A DNA stretch of 64,000 nt from Nitrosomonas sp. (GTDB lineage Bacteria; Pseudomonadota; Gammaproteobacteria; Burkholderiales; Nitrosomonadaceae). The stretch covers positions 115,470 through 179,469 of the forward strand of contig JAHBZZ010000005.1 of the NCBI GenBank assembly GCA_019635215.1, written 5' to 3'. The translations under genes and the position numbers were made by a program. Below are positions 1 to 10,015 of the stretch, piece after piece. The notes under the pieces were generated by a model. That model was not told the origin of the DNA. It did no database searches and was given only the letters and a program-made list of their open reading frames with translations. Positions within the stretch are counted from its first letter, which is position 1. Each line of letters opens with the position of its first letter.

Positions 1-771
1 ATACCTGCGAACGAGCTCAACGAATTACTACATCGAAAATTTGATTTCAATAAACCGTTAAACTGGTTCGGACAAAAAAGTACGAACGACCGATGGGAAG
101 AAATCAACATGAAATCAGCCGATCACTCGGGCTTTATCAATTTGAAGGGATGTTTATTACTTGCTGATCGTGCAGGTCCAATCAGAGAAATTGATTTATC
201 CATTTTTCGCGACACCGTTCAGGATTTTGCCAAGCAAATCAACGCAAAAACGGAATGCCCGGATATTGTGCCATCACATGAACAAGCAGCAAGGCTTGAC
301 AAATTTTGTGCTGATGTCGACGTTATGATCGGCGTTAATATCATTAGCAAAGATGAAGGTGCATTTGTTGGAACAAAAATCAGAGGATTAGCCGAAGCAT
401 CGGGTTTCAAATTGGAATCTGATGGCATATTTAAATACCGAAATGATGAAAATCATATTCTGTTCACACTGATCAACTACGAACCAGAACCTTTTATCCC
501 AGATAGTATAAGAACCATAACCACACATGGAATAACGTTTCTATTGGATGTACCAAGAGTGGCAAACGGCGAGAAAGTTTTTGATCAGATGACGCACCTT
601 GCCAAAGTTTTCTCTAATACGCTTGGCGGGATCATGGTCGATGATAATCGCGTACCACTCAGTGAAAATGGACTGGCTAGGAGTAAACAACAGCTTATCA
701 ATATCCAATCAAGAATGAAAAAGTACAGTATCCTTCCTGGCAGCCAGAATGCCTTAAGATTATTCAATTGA
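1..771 (+). CDS. zipA: Cell division protein ZipA, C-terminal part (5' end outside window)
   Basis: The frame is open from base 1, so the N-terminus lies outside the window. The visible part, about 256 residues, contains the C-terminal FtsZ-binding domain of ZipA, which tethers FtsZ to the inner membrane at the septum. The linker just before it carries a basic, Trp-containing stretch (residues NWFGQK and then RWEEIN), as in betaproteobacterial ZipA. The globular domain follows from about residue 40 (GFINLKGCLLLADRAG) and includes the segment GITFLLDVPRV. The gene stops at a TGA. In betaproteobacteria zipA is usually followed by ligA; here a CDGSH gene and zapA follow instead. Membrane anchor and true start cannot be seen. 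Confidence 0.85.
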   Translation: MPANELNELLHRKFDFNKPLNWFGQKSTNDRWEEINMKSADHSGFINLKGCLLLADRAGPIREIDLSIFRDTVQDFAKQINAKTECPDIVPSHEQAARLDKFCADVDVMIGVNIISKDEGAFVGTKIRGLAEASGFKLESDGIFKYRNDENHILFTLINYEPEPFIPDSIRTITTHGITFLLDVPRVANGEKVFDQMTHLAKVFSNTLGGIMVDDNRVPLSENGLARSKQQLINIQSRMKKYSILPGSQNALRLFN

Positions 772-810
772 CACTGCTGCAGTTCACAAGAATCAAACCA
801 GAGGAAAATC

Positions 811-1047
811 ATGAGTTCAACCAATAAAACATTCTCGCCGATAGAAGTACAATTAGAAGCTGGAAAACAATATTATTGGTGTACCTGTGGACGCAGCCAG
901 TCTCAACCTTTTTGCGATGGCTCACATAAAGGTACAGAATTTACGCCTCGGGCTTTCTCCGTTGATATCAGTAAATCCTCCTGGCTATGCACCTGCAAAA
1001 AAACAGGTAATCCCCCGTTTTGCGATGGTACACACAATAAGCTATAA
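811..1047 (+). CDS. Tandem CDGSH iron-sulfur domain protein
   Basis: A 78-residue protein made of two CDGSH (mitoNEET-type) iron-sulfur motifs. Each has the ligand pattern C-x-C-...-P-x-C-D-G-S/T-H: the first runs from residue 28 (CTCGRSQSQPFCDGSH) and the second from about residue 60 (CTCKKTGNPPFCDGTH). Each motif is expected to bind one 2Fe-2S cluster through three Cys and one His, so a redox or cluster-transfer role is known for the family, but the partner is unknown. It is soluble with no signal peptide. It has a GAGG ribosome-binding site upstream and lies 39 bp after zipA, so the two may be co-transcribed. Confidence 0.85.
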   Translation: MSSTNKTFSPIEVQLEAGKQYYWCTCGRSQSQPFCDGSHKGTEFTPRAFSVDISKSSWLCTCKKTGNPPFCDGTHNKL

Positions 1048-1115
1048 AAGAACAAAAAACCAACTAACCTTGATTGCGCATAATTCTAAGATTTTCCATT
1101 AGCTGCCGGATATCT

Positions 1116-1313
1116 ATGGATTCAGATCTCAAAATACTCGAAGATGAAGTCAACCGGCTAGTAACCTTATATCAGGAGATTCGTAATGAGAACATCCGGT
1201 TACGTCAGCAACTTGCCAGAACTAGCGCAAGAAATGAACAGCTGACTGAAAAAATACATATTGCTTCCAGTCGTTTAGAAAATCTTTTAAAGCATTTACC
1301 TGATCATGAATAA
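1116..1313 (+). CDS. ZapB-like coiled-coil protein (TIGR02449 type)
   Basis: A 65-residue, strongly helical and charged protein reading as a single coiled coil (MDSDLKILEDEVNRLV..., then repeated E/N/R heptads). It matches the small proteins placed directly before zapA in many beta- and gammaproteobacteria (TIGR02449 family), thought to resemble ZapB. The ATG at 1116 is chosen over an in-frame ATG at 1074 because the extra 14 residues are hydrophobic and unlike the family. Its last 8 bases overlap the start of zapA, which points to translational coupling and a joint role at the Z ring. Confidence 0.75.
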   Translation: MDSDLKILEDEVNRLVTLYQEIRNENIRLRQQLARTSARNEQLTEKIHIASSRLENLLKHLPDHE

Positions 1314-1608
1314 TGAAAATGTGTTAGTAATCGATATCATGGGCAGAGAGTTTAGTATTAGCTGTCCAAATGACGAGCGCGAGAAAATTCTGGAAGCTGC
1401 CGAATTTCTAAACAGCAAAATTCGTGAAATTAAAAATGAAGGCAAAATAGTCGACTCAGAACGGATAATCATTGCCGCAGCACTTGGAATCACACACGAA
1501 TTACTCGACTCACGCCGATCAAACAGTTTTGACATTGATGACATTAAGCGTAGAATTGTGGATATACGAAGAAAAATCGATACTGTATTGAACAAAAATG
1601 CAGAATGA
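1306..1608 (+). CDS. zapA: Cell division protein ZapA
   Basis: A 100-residue ZapA, the cytoplasmic protein that binds and bundles FtsZ filaments. The N-terminal alpha/beta head (VLVIDIMGREFSISCPNDE, residues 6-24) is followed by the family's AAEFLNSKIREI helix and a C-terminal coiled coil (IDDIKRRIVDIRRKI). Its start overlaps the stop of the ZapB-like gene. A 6S RNA gene follows at once, the classic zapA-ssrS arrangement of proteobacteria, which supports the call. Confidence 0.92.
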   Translation: MNNENVLVIDIMGREFSISCPNDEREKILEAAEFLNSKIREIKNEGKIVDSERIIIAAALGITHELLDSRRSNSFDIDDIKRRIVDIRRKIDTVLNKNAE

Positions 1609-1664
1609 TGCTTCGTTGATCTATATCATCGTGAGAAAAAATAGCGTATTTAAAATATATTAAA

Positions 1665-1850
1665 AATTGCCCCCTGCCGTGTACGTTAAAGACTGAAATT
1701 CTTTGAACCAATTATCAAAACAGGTTGTTGACTAAAGTGAAACTGTTGTGCGCGGCTTCATTGAAGGCGTGCCTGATGGATCCGGGAAACAACCACCTTG
1801 AACCTCGTGGTTCAAGATGATGGTCTGACGGCATATGCGGGGGGCTTCCG
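1665..1850 (+). ncRNA. ssrS: 6S RNA
   Basis: 6S RNA binds sigma-70 RNA polymerase by mimicking an open promoter. Evidence is position (straight after zapA) and structure. A closing stem forms between GCCCCC (1669-1674) and GGGGGC (1840-1845), continued by TGCCGT (1675-1680) with ACGGCA (1828-1833). On the 3' side the conserved hairpin CACCTTGAACC / GGTTCAAG (about 1794-1815) matches the hallmark CCTTGAACC...GGTTCAAGG of known 6S RNAs. The length of about 180 nt is usual. Exact ends are estimated. The gene often found downstream (5-formyltetrahydrofolate cyclo-ligase) is missing; motA follows. Confidence 0.85.
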
Positions 1851-2115
1851 CTTCCCTATTCTCATCCCGCTATCAGGCTAAAAAATTCACACGCGCATCA
1901 GATATTTTTTATGCAGGTATCAGAAAGCTAAGTTCCTGATTGTGGCGCATATCAAAATAATGATACCCAAAATTCCCTAATAAACCATTATCTTGCGGAA
2001 ATACGGGTTAAATTCTTGCTTTCTCATCTCTTCGATTCTAGTCATATATGATAATTTTTGCGTAAATTATTAAACCTAATAACAATTCTCAACTTACGCA
2101 CAAAGGTTTTCTATA

Positions 2116-2976
2116 ATGCTAGTCATTGTTGGTTATCTCATTATCATCTTATCTATATTTGGCGGTTTCGCACTCGCAGGCGGACATTTGGCTTCTCTGT
2201 GGCAACCGGTTGAAATATTGATGATCGGTGGAGGTGCTTTCGGTGCTTTTGTAGTTGGTAATTCCAGCAAGGCACTCAAAGCGACTTTAAAAGGCCTGCC
2301 AAGTGTTTTTAAAGGTACCAAATATACTAAAGCTGTTTATATGGAGTTAATGACGTTGCTCTATGAGATTCTTGGAAAAATCCGCAAGGAAGGCTTAATG
2401 TCGATTGAATCTGATGTCGACGACCCGCAAAACAGTCCTATCTTCACCAAATATCCAGCCATTCTGGCAGATCACCATGTTACAGAGTTTATGACAGATT
2501 ATTTACGGCTGATGGTAGGTGGAAATCTAAACGCGCTGGAAATTGAGAATTTAATGGACAGCGAACTGGAAACACATCATCAGGAAGGTGAAGTTCCTAT
2601 TCACTGTATTGCAAAACTCGGAGATGGCTTACCTGCTTTTGGCATTATTGCCGCTGTCATGGGGGTTGTTCATACCATGGAATCTGTTCATTTACCACCG
2701 GCCGAACTTGGTGTTCTGATCGCGGCTGCTTTGGTAGGTACCTTCCTTGGTATTCTGCTGGCTTACGGCTTTATAAGCCCATTAGCCGGAAAACTTGAAC
2801 ATCAATTACATGAATCCAGCAAGCTATTGGAATGCATCAAAATTACATTACTGGCCAATTTGAACGGTTATTCACCTGTTCTCGCGGTTGAATTTGGCCG
2901 AAAAGTGCTCTTTACCACAGAAAGACCGTCATTCCTTGAACTGGAACAACATGTCAAGAGTAGCAAGGCAGAATAA
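2116..2976 (+). CDS. motA: Flagellar motor stator protein MotA
   Basis: A 286-residue MotA, the stator subunit that with MotB forms the proton channel driving flagellar rotation. Four membrane segments are visible: two near the N-terminus (residues 2-24 and 33-50) and two after a large cytoplasmic loop (GLPAFGIIAAVMGVVHTME and the ELGVLIAAALVGTFLGILLAYGF region). The Pro-Ala of GLPAFG is the conserved stator proline region. Length and order fit the family. motB follows after 52 bp. No other flagellar structural genes are in the window. Confidence 0.95.
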   Translation: MLVIVGYLIIILSIFGGFALAGGHLASLWQPVEILMIGGGAFGAFVVGNSSKALKATLKGLPSVFKGTKYTKAVYMELMTLLYEILGKIRKEGLMSIESDVDDPQNSPIFTKYPAILADHHVTEFMTDYLRLMVGGNLNALEIENLMDSELETHHQEGEVPIHCIAKLGDGLPAFGIIAAVMGVVHTMESVHLPPAELGVLIAAALVGTFLGILLAYGFISPLAGKLEHQLHESSKLLECIKITLLANLNGYSPVLAVEFGRKVLFTTERPSFLELEQHVKSSKAE

Positions 2977-3028
2977 TCCAATCCAGATCATCGTAACAAG
3001 ATAACAACGAGATATCACGAGGCAATGT

Positions 3029-3976
3029 ATGTCTGATGATCTTTCACAACGCCCTATAGTCATTAAACGTATCAAAAAAATGGCTGGCAGTCATCATGGT
3101 GGCGCATGGAAAATCGCATATGCCGATTTTGTAACGGCGATGATGGCTTTCTTTTTGTTAATGTGGCTACTTGGCTCATCTTCTCAAGGTGATCTCGAAG
3201 GTATATCCGAATACTTTAGAACACCATTGAAAGTGGCTTTTCTTGGGGGTACAAATGTAGGTGACACCTCAAGCCTAATAAAAGGTGGTGGTACTGACAT
3301 GACAAAAAGTACCGGACAAGTTAGAAAAGGTGAAACTTCAGCTAATAAAGCATTTATAGACCTTGAAGCCGCAAAAGCCGAACGAGAACGCATTGAGTTA
3401 ATTCGTTTTAACCTTTTAAAAAACAAGATTGAACGGGCCATTGAAGCAAATCCTTTGTTACATAGATTCAAGAGTCAATTGTTACTGGATATCACCACGG
3501 ATGGATTACGCATTCAAATCGTTGACGAACAAAACCGGCCGATGTTTGCCAGTGGACGCGCTGAATTGCAACCTTATACTAAAATAATACTTCACGAAAT
3601 AGGCAAAATGCTGAACGATGTACCGAATAAAATCAGCCTCTCCGGGCATACGGATGCAACACTTTTCCCTTCCGGGGATATAGGCTATAGCAACTGGGAA
3701 TTATCAGCCGATCGCGCTAACGCTTCACGTCGGGAATTAATAGCCGGCGGTATGGATGCTGATAAAGTACTGCGTGTAGTCGGATTGTCATCAGCTGTCT
3801 TATTCGATCGTGATAATCCTTTCAATCCGATTAACCGCCGAATTAGTATCATTGTGATGAATGAAAAGGCTGAAAACGCGATCAAACAGGAAAACAACGA
3901 AGTAAAAATCGACAGCCCAATCGGAATCAATAAAGATTTAATCGACCTACCCCGAATCCCACGTACTACGGAATAG
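3029..3976 (+). CDS. motB: Flagellar motor protein MotB
   Basis: A 315-residue MotB. After a basic cytoplasmic tail a single transmembrane helix carries the proton-binding aspartate Asp33 in the motif YADFVTAMMAFFLLMW. The C-terminal half (from about residue 150) is an OmpA-like peptidoglycan-binding domain, with the typical ISLSGHTDA and NWELSADRANASRREL motifs, anchoring the stator to the cell wall. It forms an operon with motA. All functional residues expected for the family can be seen. Confidence 0.95.
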   Translation: MSDDLSQRPIVIKRIKKMAGSHHGGAWKIAYADFVTAMMAFFLLMWLLGSSSQGDLEGISEYFRTPLKVAFLGGTNVGDTSSLIKGGGTDMTKSTGQVRKGETSANKAFIDLEAAKAERERIELIRFNLLKNKIERAIEANPLLHRFKSQLLLDITTDGLRIQIVDEQNRPMFASGRAELQPYTKIILHEIGKMLNDVPNKISLSGHTDATLFPSGDIGYSNWELSADRANASRRELIAGGMDADKVLRVVGLSSAVLFDRDNPFNPINRRISIIVMNEKAENAIKQENNEVKIDSPIGINKDLIDLPRIPRTTE

Positions 3977-3998
3977 AAAAAAATTACGCATAATTATA

Positions 3999-4757
3999 AT
4001 GTTCACTCACGCCGTCACTCGTACACCCATAATAAAAGCGCTACTTATTCAATTGCTGGCATTTTTATGTATGGTGCCACTGGTTGTATTCTTTCCACCC
4101 CTGACAATCCTGGCTTGGGCCCCGATTCAAGGTATTACGGCAGCAGCCATCAGTCACTATGCTAAAATGGCCTATTGGTGGATCCCGATACAATTAGCCT
4201 TTTTACCCGCCATCATCATCACATTGACGCTGGAAATATCACCAGTATGGTTTGGTGTATGTTTTTTCGTATTATTTCTGGTTTATGGCAAGATTCCCAA
4301 GACTCAGGTGCCATTGTATCTTTCCAGTTCCGAAGTCACCAAAACCCTGGCGTCTTTGTTACCGCAAAAAAAGAACTTCACATTTATCGATCTCGGCTGC
4401 GGCTGTGGTGGTTTACTCAGTAAATTGAATACCCTACGCGACAATGGCTTCTTTTACGGTATAGAAGCTGCACCGATTCCTTATTTAATTGGAAAGATCA
4501 GAATATTGTTCAACAAAACAAACTGCAATGTTCAGTGGGGTGATCTATGGCAACAGGATCTCGCACAATATGATGTCGTTTATGCGTATCTTTCACCTGT
4601 TCCCATGCCAACACTCTGGGAAAAAGTGTGCCGTGAAATGCAACCTGGCAGCCTGTTTATCAGCAACACCTTCACAGTCCCCGGTATCGTTCCTGAAAAA
4701 ATCATACGATTAAACGATTTCTCCGAATCAACTTTATATATCTGGCGAATAAACTGA
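3999..4757 (+). CDS. Membrane-anchored class I SAM-dependent methyltransferase
   Basis: A 252-residue protein with three or four hydrophobic helices in the first 110 residues, followed by a Rossmann-type methyltransferase domain. Motif I is FIDLGCGCGGLLSKL (about residues 129-143), the glycine-rich S-adenosylmethionine loop, and a post-motif acidic residue occurs in YGIEAAP. The downstream YDVVYAYLSP and PGSLFISNTF strands fit the fold. The substrate cannot be told from sequence. It starts 22 bp after motB, so it may be read through from the motor operon. It is convergent with cysS, the two stops being adjacent. Confidence 0.7.
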   Translation: MFTHAVTRTPIIKALLIQLLAFLCMVPLVVFFPPLTILAWAPIQGITAAAISHYAKMAYWWIPIQLAFLPAIIITLTLEISPVWFGVCFFVLFLVYGKIPKTQVPLYLSSSEVTKTLASLLPQKKNFTFIDLGCGCGGLLSKLNTLRDNGFFYGIEAAPIPYLIGKIRILFNKTNCNVQWGDLWQQDLAQYDVVYAYLSPVPMPTLWEKVCREMQPGSLFISNTFTVPGIVPEKIIRLNDFSESTLYIWRIN

Positions 4758-6140
4758 TTATTGGCGCCGCCAAGTCGTACCCTGAGGCCCATCTTCAAGT
4801 ACGACCCCCGCATCCAGCAATTTCTGACGTATCGCATCGGCATCCGAATATAGCTTGGCTTTGCGTGCCGTTAATCGCTGCTGTATCATGCGCTCAATCT
4901 CCTCTGCGGTAAAATGCTCTGTCGATTCAGTAAAAATAGCATTTTGCAGATAGACTTGCGGTGTCTGTTGCAATAATCCCAGTATACCGCCCAGTACTTT
5001 CAGTAACGCCGCATGTCCGGCAGATTGCGTCTTATTGACCAGACTGGCGAGATCAAATAGTACAGCAATGGCTTCCGGTGTATTGAAATCATCATTCATT
5101 GCAGACATAAAAATTTTTGCATTCTCGTCAGCCCAGTCAATTGCAGTTTTTTCCGGTACTGGAATCTCCTTCAATGCAATGTACAAACGGTCCAGTGCCT
5201 GCTTCGCGTCTTTTAAATGCTGATCGGAATAATTCAGGGGACTGCGATAATGCGCACGCAGAATAAAGAAACGCACCACTTCAGGTTGATAATTTTTAAG
5301 TACATCCCTGACCGTAAAAAAATTGCCCATGGATTTTGACATTTTCTCGCTGTCAACACGAACAAAACCATTATGCATCCAGTAATTAACGAAGGGATGG
5401 TCGTGCGCACCCTCACTTTGCGCAATTTCATTCTCATGATGTGGGAATTGTAGATCCTGTCCACCACCATGAATATCAAAATGCTCGCCCAGAAATTGCT
5501 CACTCATGACTGAACATTCAATATGCCATCCGGGACGTCCATGACCCCAGGGTGATTCCCAATAGGGCTCCCCTGATTTTGCCGATTTCCATAACACAAA
5601 ATCAAGTGGATCTTTTTTATTGGCGTCAACTTCTACACGCTCTCCGGCTCGTAGATCTTCAAGCGACTTTCCTGACAACTTTCCGTAACCTGGAAAGTGG
5701 CGTACAGCATAATAGACGTCACCATTATTGGCTCGGTAAGCCAGAGACTTGTTGATCAAAGTATTGATCATGACGATCATACGCTCGACATATTGTGTTG
5801 CCCGGGGCTCAAAGGTTGGAAAATCAACACCAAGTGCCGCCGCATCCTCTTCCATCGCCGTAATAAAGCGATTTGTCAATGCATCAATGCTTTCATTATT
5901 TTCTGCAGCACGTTTGATAATCTTATCGTCTATATCCGTAACATTACGGACGTAAATGACCTCGTATCCGCTGGCTTTCAACCAACGCACGACCATATCG
6001 AACACGACAAGAACACGCGCATGACCAAGATGACAAAAATCATAAACGGTCATACCACAGACATACATCTTTACTTTTCCGGGTGTTATTGGCACAAAGA
6101 TCTGCTTGTTACGAATCAGCGTATTATAGATTTTCAGCAT
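4758..6140 (-). CDS. cysS: Cysteine--tRNA ligase
   Basis: A 460-residue cysteinyl-tRNA synthetase, charging tRNA-Cys with cysteine. It shows the class I signatures: the zinc-ligand Cys28 in YVCGMTVYD, a HIGH-type motif HLGH (37-40), the further zinc region WHIECSVMS and [10 protein letters not shown], and the KMSKS loop near residue 266 ([10 protein letters not shown]). The C-terminal helical anticodon-binding domain is complete. It runs toward the upstream methyltransferase. The neighbouring cyclophilins are divergent from it, a cysS-ppi linkage seen in many proteobacteria. Confidence 0.96.
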   Translation of the reverse strand: MLKIYNTLIRNKQIFVPITPGKVKMYVCGMTVYDFCHLGHARVLVVFDMVVRWLKASGYEVIYVRNVTDIDDKIIKRAAENNESIDALTNRFITAMEEDAAALGVDFPTFEPRATQYVERMIVMINTLINKSLAYRANNGDVYYAVRHFPGYGKLSGKSLEDLRAGERVEVDANKKDPLDFVLWKSAKSGEPYWESPWGHGRPGWHIECSVMSEQFLGEHFDIHGGGQDLQFPHHENEIAQSEGAHDHPFVNYWMHNGFVRVDSEKMSKSMGNFFTVRDVLKNYQPEVVRFFILRAHYRSPLNYSDQHLKDAKQALDRLYIALKEIPVPEKTAIDWADENAKIFMSAMNDDFNTPEAIAVLFDLASLVNKTQSAGHAALLKVLGGILGLLQQTPQVYLQNAIFTESTEHFTAEEIERMIQQRLTARKAKLYSDADAIRQKLLDAGVVLEDGPQGTTWRRQ

Positions 6141-6422
6141 GCAAAGAATCTTAAGATTGTAGAATTATCTATCTTCTTGATAGAATCCTGATTACACTAA
6201 ATTTAATCAGAAAAAAGCTCGAGGAGTATAGCATAAACAACGATCAGCTCATTCTCCCAGCTTAACAGGTTAATTAGAATTCCACAGCACCAGGATTGAC
6301 GACAAAAATTAAACCCAACGTCTTCCTACACAGTATATATTGTCGGGTTCAATCTGATTGAATCATTGTCAACAGGATTTCAGCAATCGTCTATAACAAA
6401 CAACCAACTATAAGGAAACCCA

Positions 6423-7010
6423 ATGCGTTTAATACAATCTTTTTTATTGACTTTATTCTTTCTAGGCAGCACATCAAGTTATGCCGGAAATCCTCAGATC
6501 ATAATGAAAACTAGCCTGGGTAATATTAAAATTGAACTGTACCCTGAGAAAGCACCCAGGACTGTTGAGAATTTCTTACGCTATGCTGAAGATGGATTTT
6601 ACAAGAACACGATTTTTCACCGCGTTATCGCAAATTTTATGATACAAGGCGGTGGATTTGATCGCTCATATACGCAAAAACCAACGCATGCGCCAGTTGA
6701 AAATGAAGCCAACAATGGCCTTAAAAACGAAATAGGCACGATAGCCATGGCACGAACGTCCGATCCGCATTCCGCCACGGCACAGTTTTTTATCAATGTC
6801 GTCAATAACACATTTTTAAACTTCACTTCGCCAACGCCAAGCGGCTACGGTTACACCGTTTTTGGCAAGGTAACCGATGGCATGGATATTGTTCATCAAA
6901 TAGCAAAAAAACCGACAGGCCCCGGTGGACCATTTCCGAGCGATGCTCCTAAGAACATGATCATCATAGAAGAAATAACAGTCTTGTCATCTGAAAATAC
7001 AGCACGCTAA
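6423..7010 (+). CDS. ppiA: Periplasmic peptidyl-prolyl cis-trans isomerase (cyclophilin)
   Basis: A 195-residue cyclophilin that speeds proline isomerisation in exported proteins. A signal peptide covers residues 1-21 (cleavage after SSYA), so it acts in the periplasm. The catalytic core is intact: FHRVI with the active-site Arg, FMIQGGG, and [19 protein letters not shown] good AAGGAA ribosome-binding site precedes the ATG. It is followed 20 bp later by a second, cytoplasmic cyclophilin that is closely similar, so the pair probably arose by duplication. Confidence 0.93.
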   Translation: MRLIQSFLLTLFFLGSTSSYAGNPQIIMKTSLGNIKIELYPEKAPRTVENFLRYAEDGFYKNTIFHRVIANFMIQGGGFDRSYTQKPTHAPVENEANNGLKNEIGTIAMARTSDPHSATAQFFINVVNNTFLNFTSPTPSGYGYTVFGKVTDGMDIVHQIAKKPTGPGGPFPSDAPKNMIIIEEITVLSSENTAR

Positions 7011-7030
7011 ACCACAAAATAGGCTATCCA

Positions 7031-7522
7031 ATGATTAAATTAACAACAAACTTTGGCGACATCACGCTTGAACTCAATAGCGAAAAAGCCCCGGAAACCG
7101 TAAAAAACTTTCTTTATTATGTTGAAGGTGGATTTTATGACAACACCATTTTTCACCGTGTTATTGATGATTTTATGATCCAGGGCGGTGGGTTTGAGCC
7201 CGGAATGCACCAGAAAAAAACCGAGGCACCCATTAGAAACGAAGCGGCCAATGGCCTGAAGAATGACACCTATACGATCGCCATGGCAAGAACCGCGGAC
7301 GTTCATTCAGCCACATCGCAATTCTTTATTAATGTAGCCAACAATGGCTTTCTCAATTATAAGGAATCAACGCCACAGGGATTTGGCTATTGCGTTTTTG
7401 GCAAAGTGATCAGCGGCCAGGATGTTGTCGATAAAATCAAGAAAGTTAAAACAGGCAACCACAGCGGACATCAGAATGTACCTCTTGAAGATGCCATCAT
7501 TGAAAAAGCTGAGATTATCTGA
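7031..7522 (+). CDS. ppiB: Cytoplasmic peptidyl-prolyl cis-trans isomerase (cyclophilin)
   Basis: A 163-residue cyclophilin without a signal peptide, so cytoplasmic. Active-site motifs are [15 protein letters not shown] and [21 protein letters not shown]. The usual length of PpiB is about 163-164 residues. It lies directly after the exported paralogue and is very likely in the same transcript. The lpxH gene that often follows ppiB in proteobacteria is not present; the converging chemotaxis operon comes next. Confidence 0.94.
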   Translation: MIKLTTNFGDITLELNSEKAPETVKNFLYYVEGGFYDNTIFHRVIDDFMIQGGGFEPGMHQKKTEAPIRNEAANGLKNDTYTIAMARTADVHSATSQFFINVANNGFLNYKESTPQGFGYCVFGKVISGQDVVDKIKKVKTGNHSGHQNVPLEDAIIEKAEII

Positions 7523-7663
7523 CCCTGACTTCAGGCAGGATATCTGTACTGCGACGCGATAGAATAAGATTCAGATCCTGCTGACAGATGCATGCAAAAG
7601 CTATTTCTGTCAAATAGATCTGAATCTCAATAGGAATCTCAAGACATTTACCGTCTTCGGATT

Positions 7664-9388
7664 TTAGAATTCCTCCCAAGAATCACTACCACCTGCAGCG
7701 ACTTTTTTGGGCTTAGATTCAATTGAAACAACGTCGGTTTCTCTTTTAACAGCCGTTTTCCTAGTTGCCGGACCACGGTTAGGCAATTTAGCCACGGCAG
7801 CCGGACGATTGCTTTTTCTGACCGGTGCAGCATCATACATACCACCACCTGACAGCTTGAACACAGATACCGCGTGCGTCAATGCCTGGGCCTGTTCCTG
7901 CATGGATTCCGCAGCAGCTGCCGCTTCTTCTACCAAAGCAGCATTCTGCTGTGTTACCTCGTCCATCTGCGTCACAGCCTGATTAACCTGTTCAATACCG
8001 GAGCTTTGCTCCTGTGATGCGGCAGAGATTTCTGCCATGATATCTGTCACACGCTTAACAGAACTGACTATTTCTTCCATGGTAGCCCCAGCCTCATCGA
8101 CCAATCGGGTACCGTCTTCAACTTTACTGACCGAATCACTGATCAGTTCTTTGATTTCCTTAGCCGCTGCAGCAGAGCGTTGTGCCAATGTACGCACTTC
8201 TGTCGCCACCACCGCAAACCCCCGTCCCTGCTCACCTGCACGTGCCGCTTCAACAGCCGCGTTCAACGCCAAGATATTGGTTTGGAAAGCAATACCGTCA
8301 ATAACGCTAATAATATCGACAATTTTCTTGGAGCTATCATTAATCTCGCTCATGGTTTGCACCACCTGCCCAACCACGGCACCGCCTTTTACAGCCACTT
8401 CTGAAGCACCGGATGCCAACTGGTTGGCCTGACGCGCATTGTCAGCATTCTGTCTTACAGTAGATGTCAACTCTTCCATGGAAGATGCCGTTTCCTCAAG
8501 ACTGGATGCCTGCTCTTCAGTACGCTGACTCAAATCGGCATTACCGGAAGCAATTTCACTCGATGCCGTATAAATAGAATCGGTACTGGTACGCACTTTG
8601 CCCACCAAATCCACCAGATTGTCATTCATTTGCTTCAGCGCTTGCATCAAGCGTCCGGTTTCATTATTCGAATTGACATCAATGCGACTGGTCAAATCAC
8701 CGGGTGCAACAGCATTAGCGACATTAACGGCCTCATTGATCGGACCAACAATTGCACGTATCAACATCATACCGATTACAATTGCCAAAATAACGCCAAC
8801 GACAACAGTCGTACTAGTTATCATAAAAACACTGTTGAAATTGCTTTGTGCTTCTGCATATTCCTGAGCCGCAACATTGCCCTGCAGTTCAATCAAACTG
8901 AGCATAGTCGCATGTACCGTGTCAAATTTTTCTCTAGCATCCGATGTTGCATTGGCCGCAGACTCCTCGAAATTGCCTGCCATAGCCAGTTTCAATGTAT
9001 GATCACGCGATTCTTTATATACCGGCCATTGATGCGCAAAGGTATTGGCCAGCTTTTCTTCCTCAGGTACTAGATAAGTAGTCATGAATTTTTGCCATAT
9101 GCTATTTATCCTTGCATCACTCTCGGCAGTCATTGCAGTACGTTGTCTGGCAACCTCAATACTATTCAGATTGGCTGCCATTACGGCATGCATACGGGCA
9201 ATCTGCATTTGATCAAGAACTTGACTTAGATCCGCCAACACTATAGTACGATCTTCATAAACTGTTTTCAATCCTTCATTGGATTGACTGATCCCGTACA
9301 GTCCCAAACCACCGATGCTCATCAATAGAAACGAGAGCATGCCGATTACTAGCATCAATCGTGATTTGATCGTCATATTGTTCAACAT
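7664..9388 (-). CDS. Methyl-accepting chemotaxis receptor
   Basis: A 574-residue transmembrane receptor of Tar/Tsr type. A first membrane helix (about residues 10-32) and a second (about 190-214) enclose a periplasmic four-helix-bundle sensor domain of roughly 155 residues. HAMP, methylation helices and the highly conserved signalling hairpin ([20 protein letters not shown]) follow. The protein ends in SWEEF, close to the NWETF/NWESF pentapeptide that tethers CheR and CheB in enteric receptors. The ligand is unknown. It is the last gene of the leftward che operon and has an AGGAG ribosome-binding site. Confidence 0.92.
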   Translation of the reverse strand: MLNNMTIKSRLMLVIGMLSFLLMSIGGLGLYGISQSNEGLKTVYEDRTIVLADLSQVLDQMQIARMHAVMAANLNSIEVARQRTAMTAESDARINSIWQKFMTTYLVPEEEKLANTFAHQWPVYKESRDHTLKLAMAGNFEESAANATSDAREKFDTVHATMLSLIELQGNVAAQEYAEAQSNFNSVFMITSTTVVVGVILAIVIGMMLIRAIVGPINEAVNVANAVAPGDLTSRIDVNSNNETGRLMQALKQMNDNLVDLVGKVRTSTDSIYTASSEIASGNADLSQRTEEQASSLEETASSMEELTSTVRQNADNARQANQLASGASEVAVKGGAVVGQVVQTMSEINDSSKKIVDIISVIDGIAFQTNILALNAAVEAARAGEQGRGFAVVATEVRTLAQRSAAAAKEIKELISDSVSKVEDGTRLVDEAGATMEEIVSSVKRVTDIMAEISAASQEQSSGIEQVNQAVTQMDEVTQQNAALVEEAAAAAESMQEQAQALTHAVSVFKLSGGGMYDAAPVRKSNRPAAVAKLPNRGPATRKTAVKRETDVVSIESKPKKVAAGGSDSWEEF

Positions 9389-9430
9389 AACATTCTCCTA
9401 CAAAGCAATTATCAGGTATAACACTAATCT

Positions 9431-9952
9431 TTAATTTAGCGATTGATCAATCAATCCCATATCCTCACTAGCCATCAATTTTTCAATATCGACTAATATC
9501 AGCATGCGCGTGTTTATCGTTCCCAATCCGGTAATATATTTTGTATCGATAATAGAACCGAACTCAGGCGTAGGTCGCACCTGATCCATGTCGAGACTGA
9601 TCACATCGGAAACGCCGTCAACAACAATACCCATTACACGCCCACCCACATTCAGAATAATTACTACGGTGAATTGATCGTATTCGGCATTTCCCAGTCT
9701 GAATTTAATGCGCATATCAATAATAGGCACGATAATGCCACGCAGATTAACGACACCCTTGATAAAATCGGGAGAGTTTGCAATTTGCGTTATAGCTTCA
9801 TTATCATAACCACGAATTTCCTGAACTTTCAGGATATCAATCCCGTATTCTTCATTTCCCAGTCGAAAAGTAAGAAATTCATTTAACTGGCATAGTGCGG
9901 CCTCACCCACTGAATTAACAGCAGGTGTCATTGTTGCGGGTTGTTGCGACAT
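9431..9952 (-). CDS. cheW: Chemotaxis coupling protein CheW
   Basis: A 173-residue CheW that links receptors to the CheA kinase. It has the SH3-like double-barrel pattern: [21 protein letters not shown] near residue 30, [19 protein letters not shown] in the centre, and [12 protein letters not shown]. The start is supported by a perfect AAGGAGG ribosome-binding site a few bases upstream. It sits between cheA and the receptor gene in the same orientation. Confidence 0.95.
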   Translation of the reverse strand: MSQQPATMTPAVNSVGEAALCQLNEFLTFRLGNEEYGIDILKVQEIRGYDNEAITQIANSPDFIKGVVNLRGIIVPIIDMRIKFRLGNAEYDQFTVVIILNVGGRVMGIVVDGVSDVISLDMDQVRPTPEFGSIIDTKYITGLGTINTRMLILVDIEKLMASEDMGLIDQSLN

Positions 9953-10015
9953 ATTGATACCTCCTTATATAAATACATAAAAACCCGACAAGTAGCTGGA
10001 AGAACGCCACAATAC

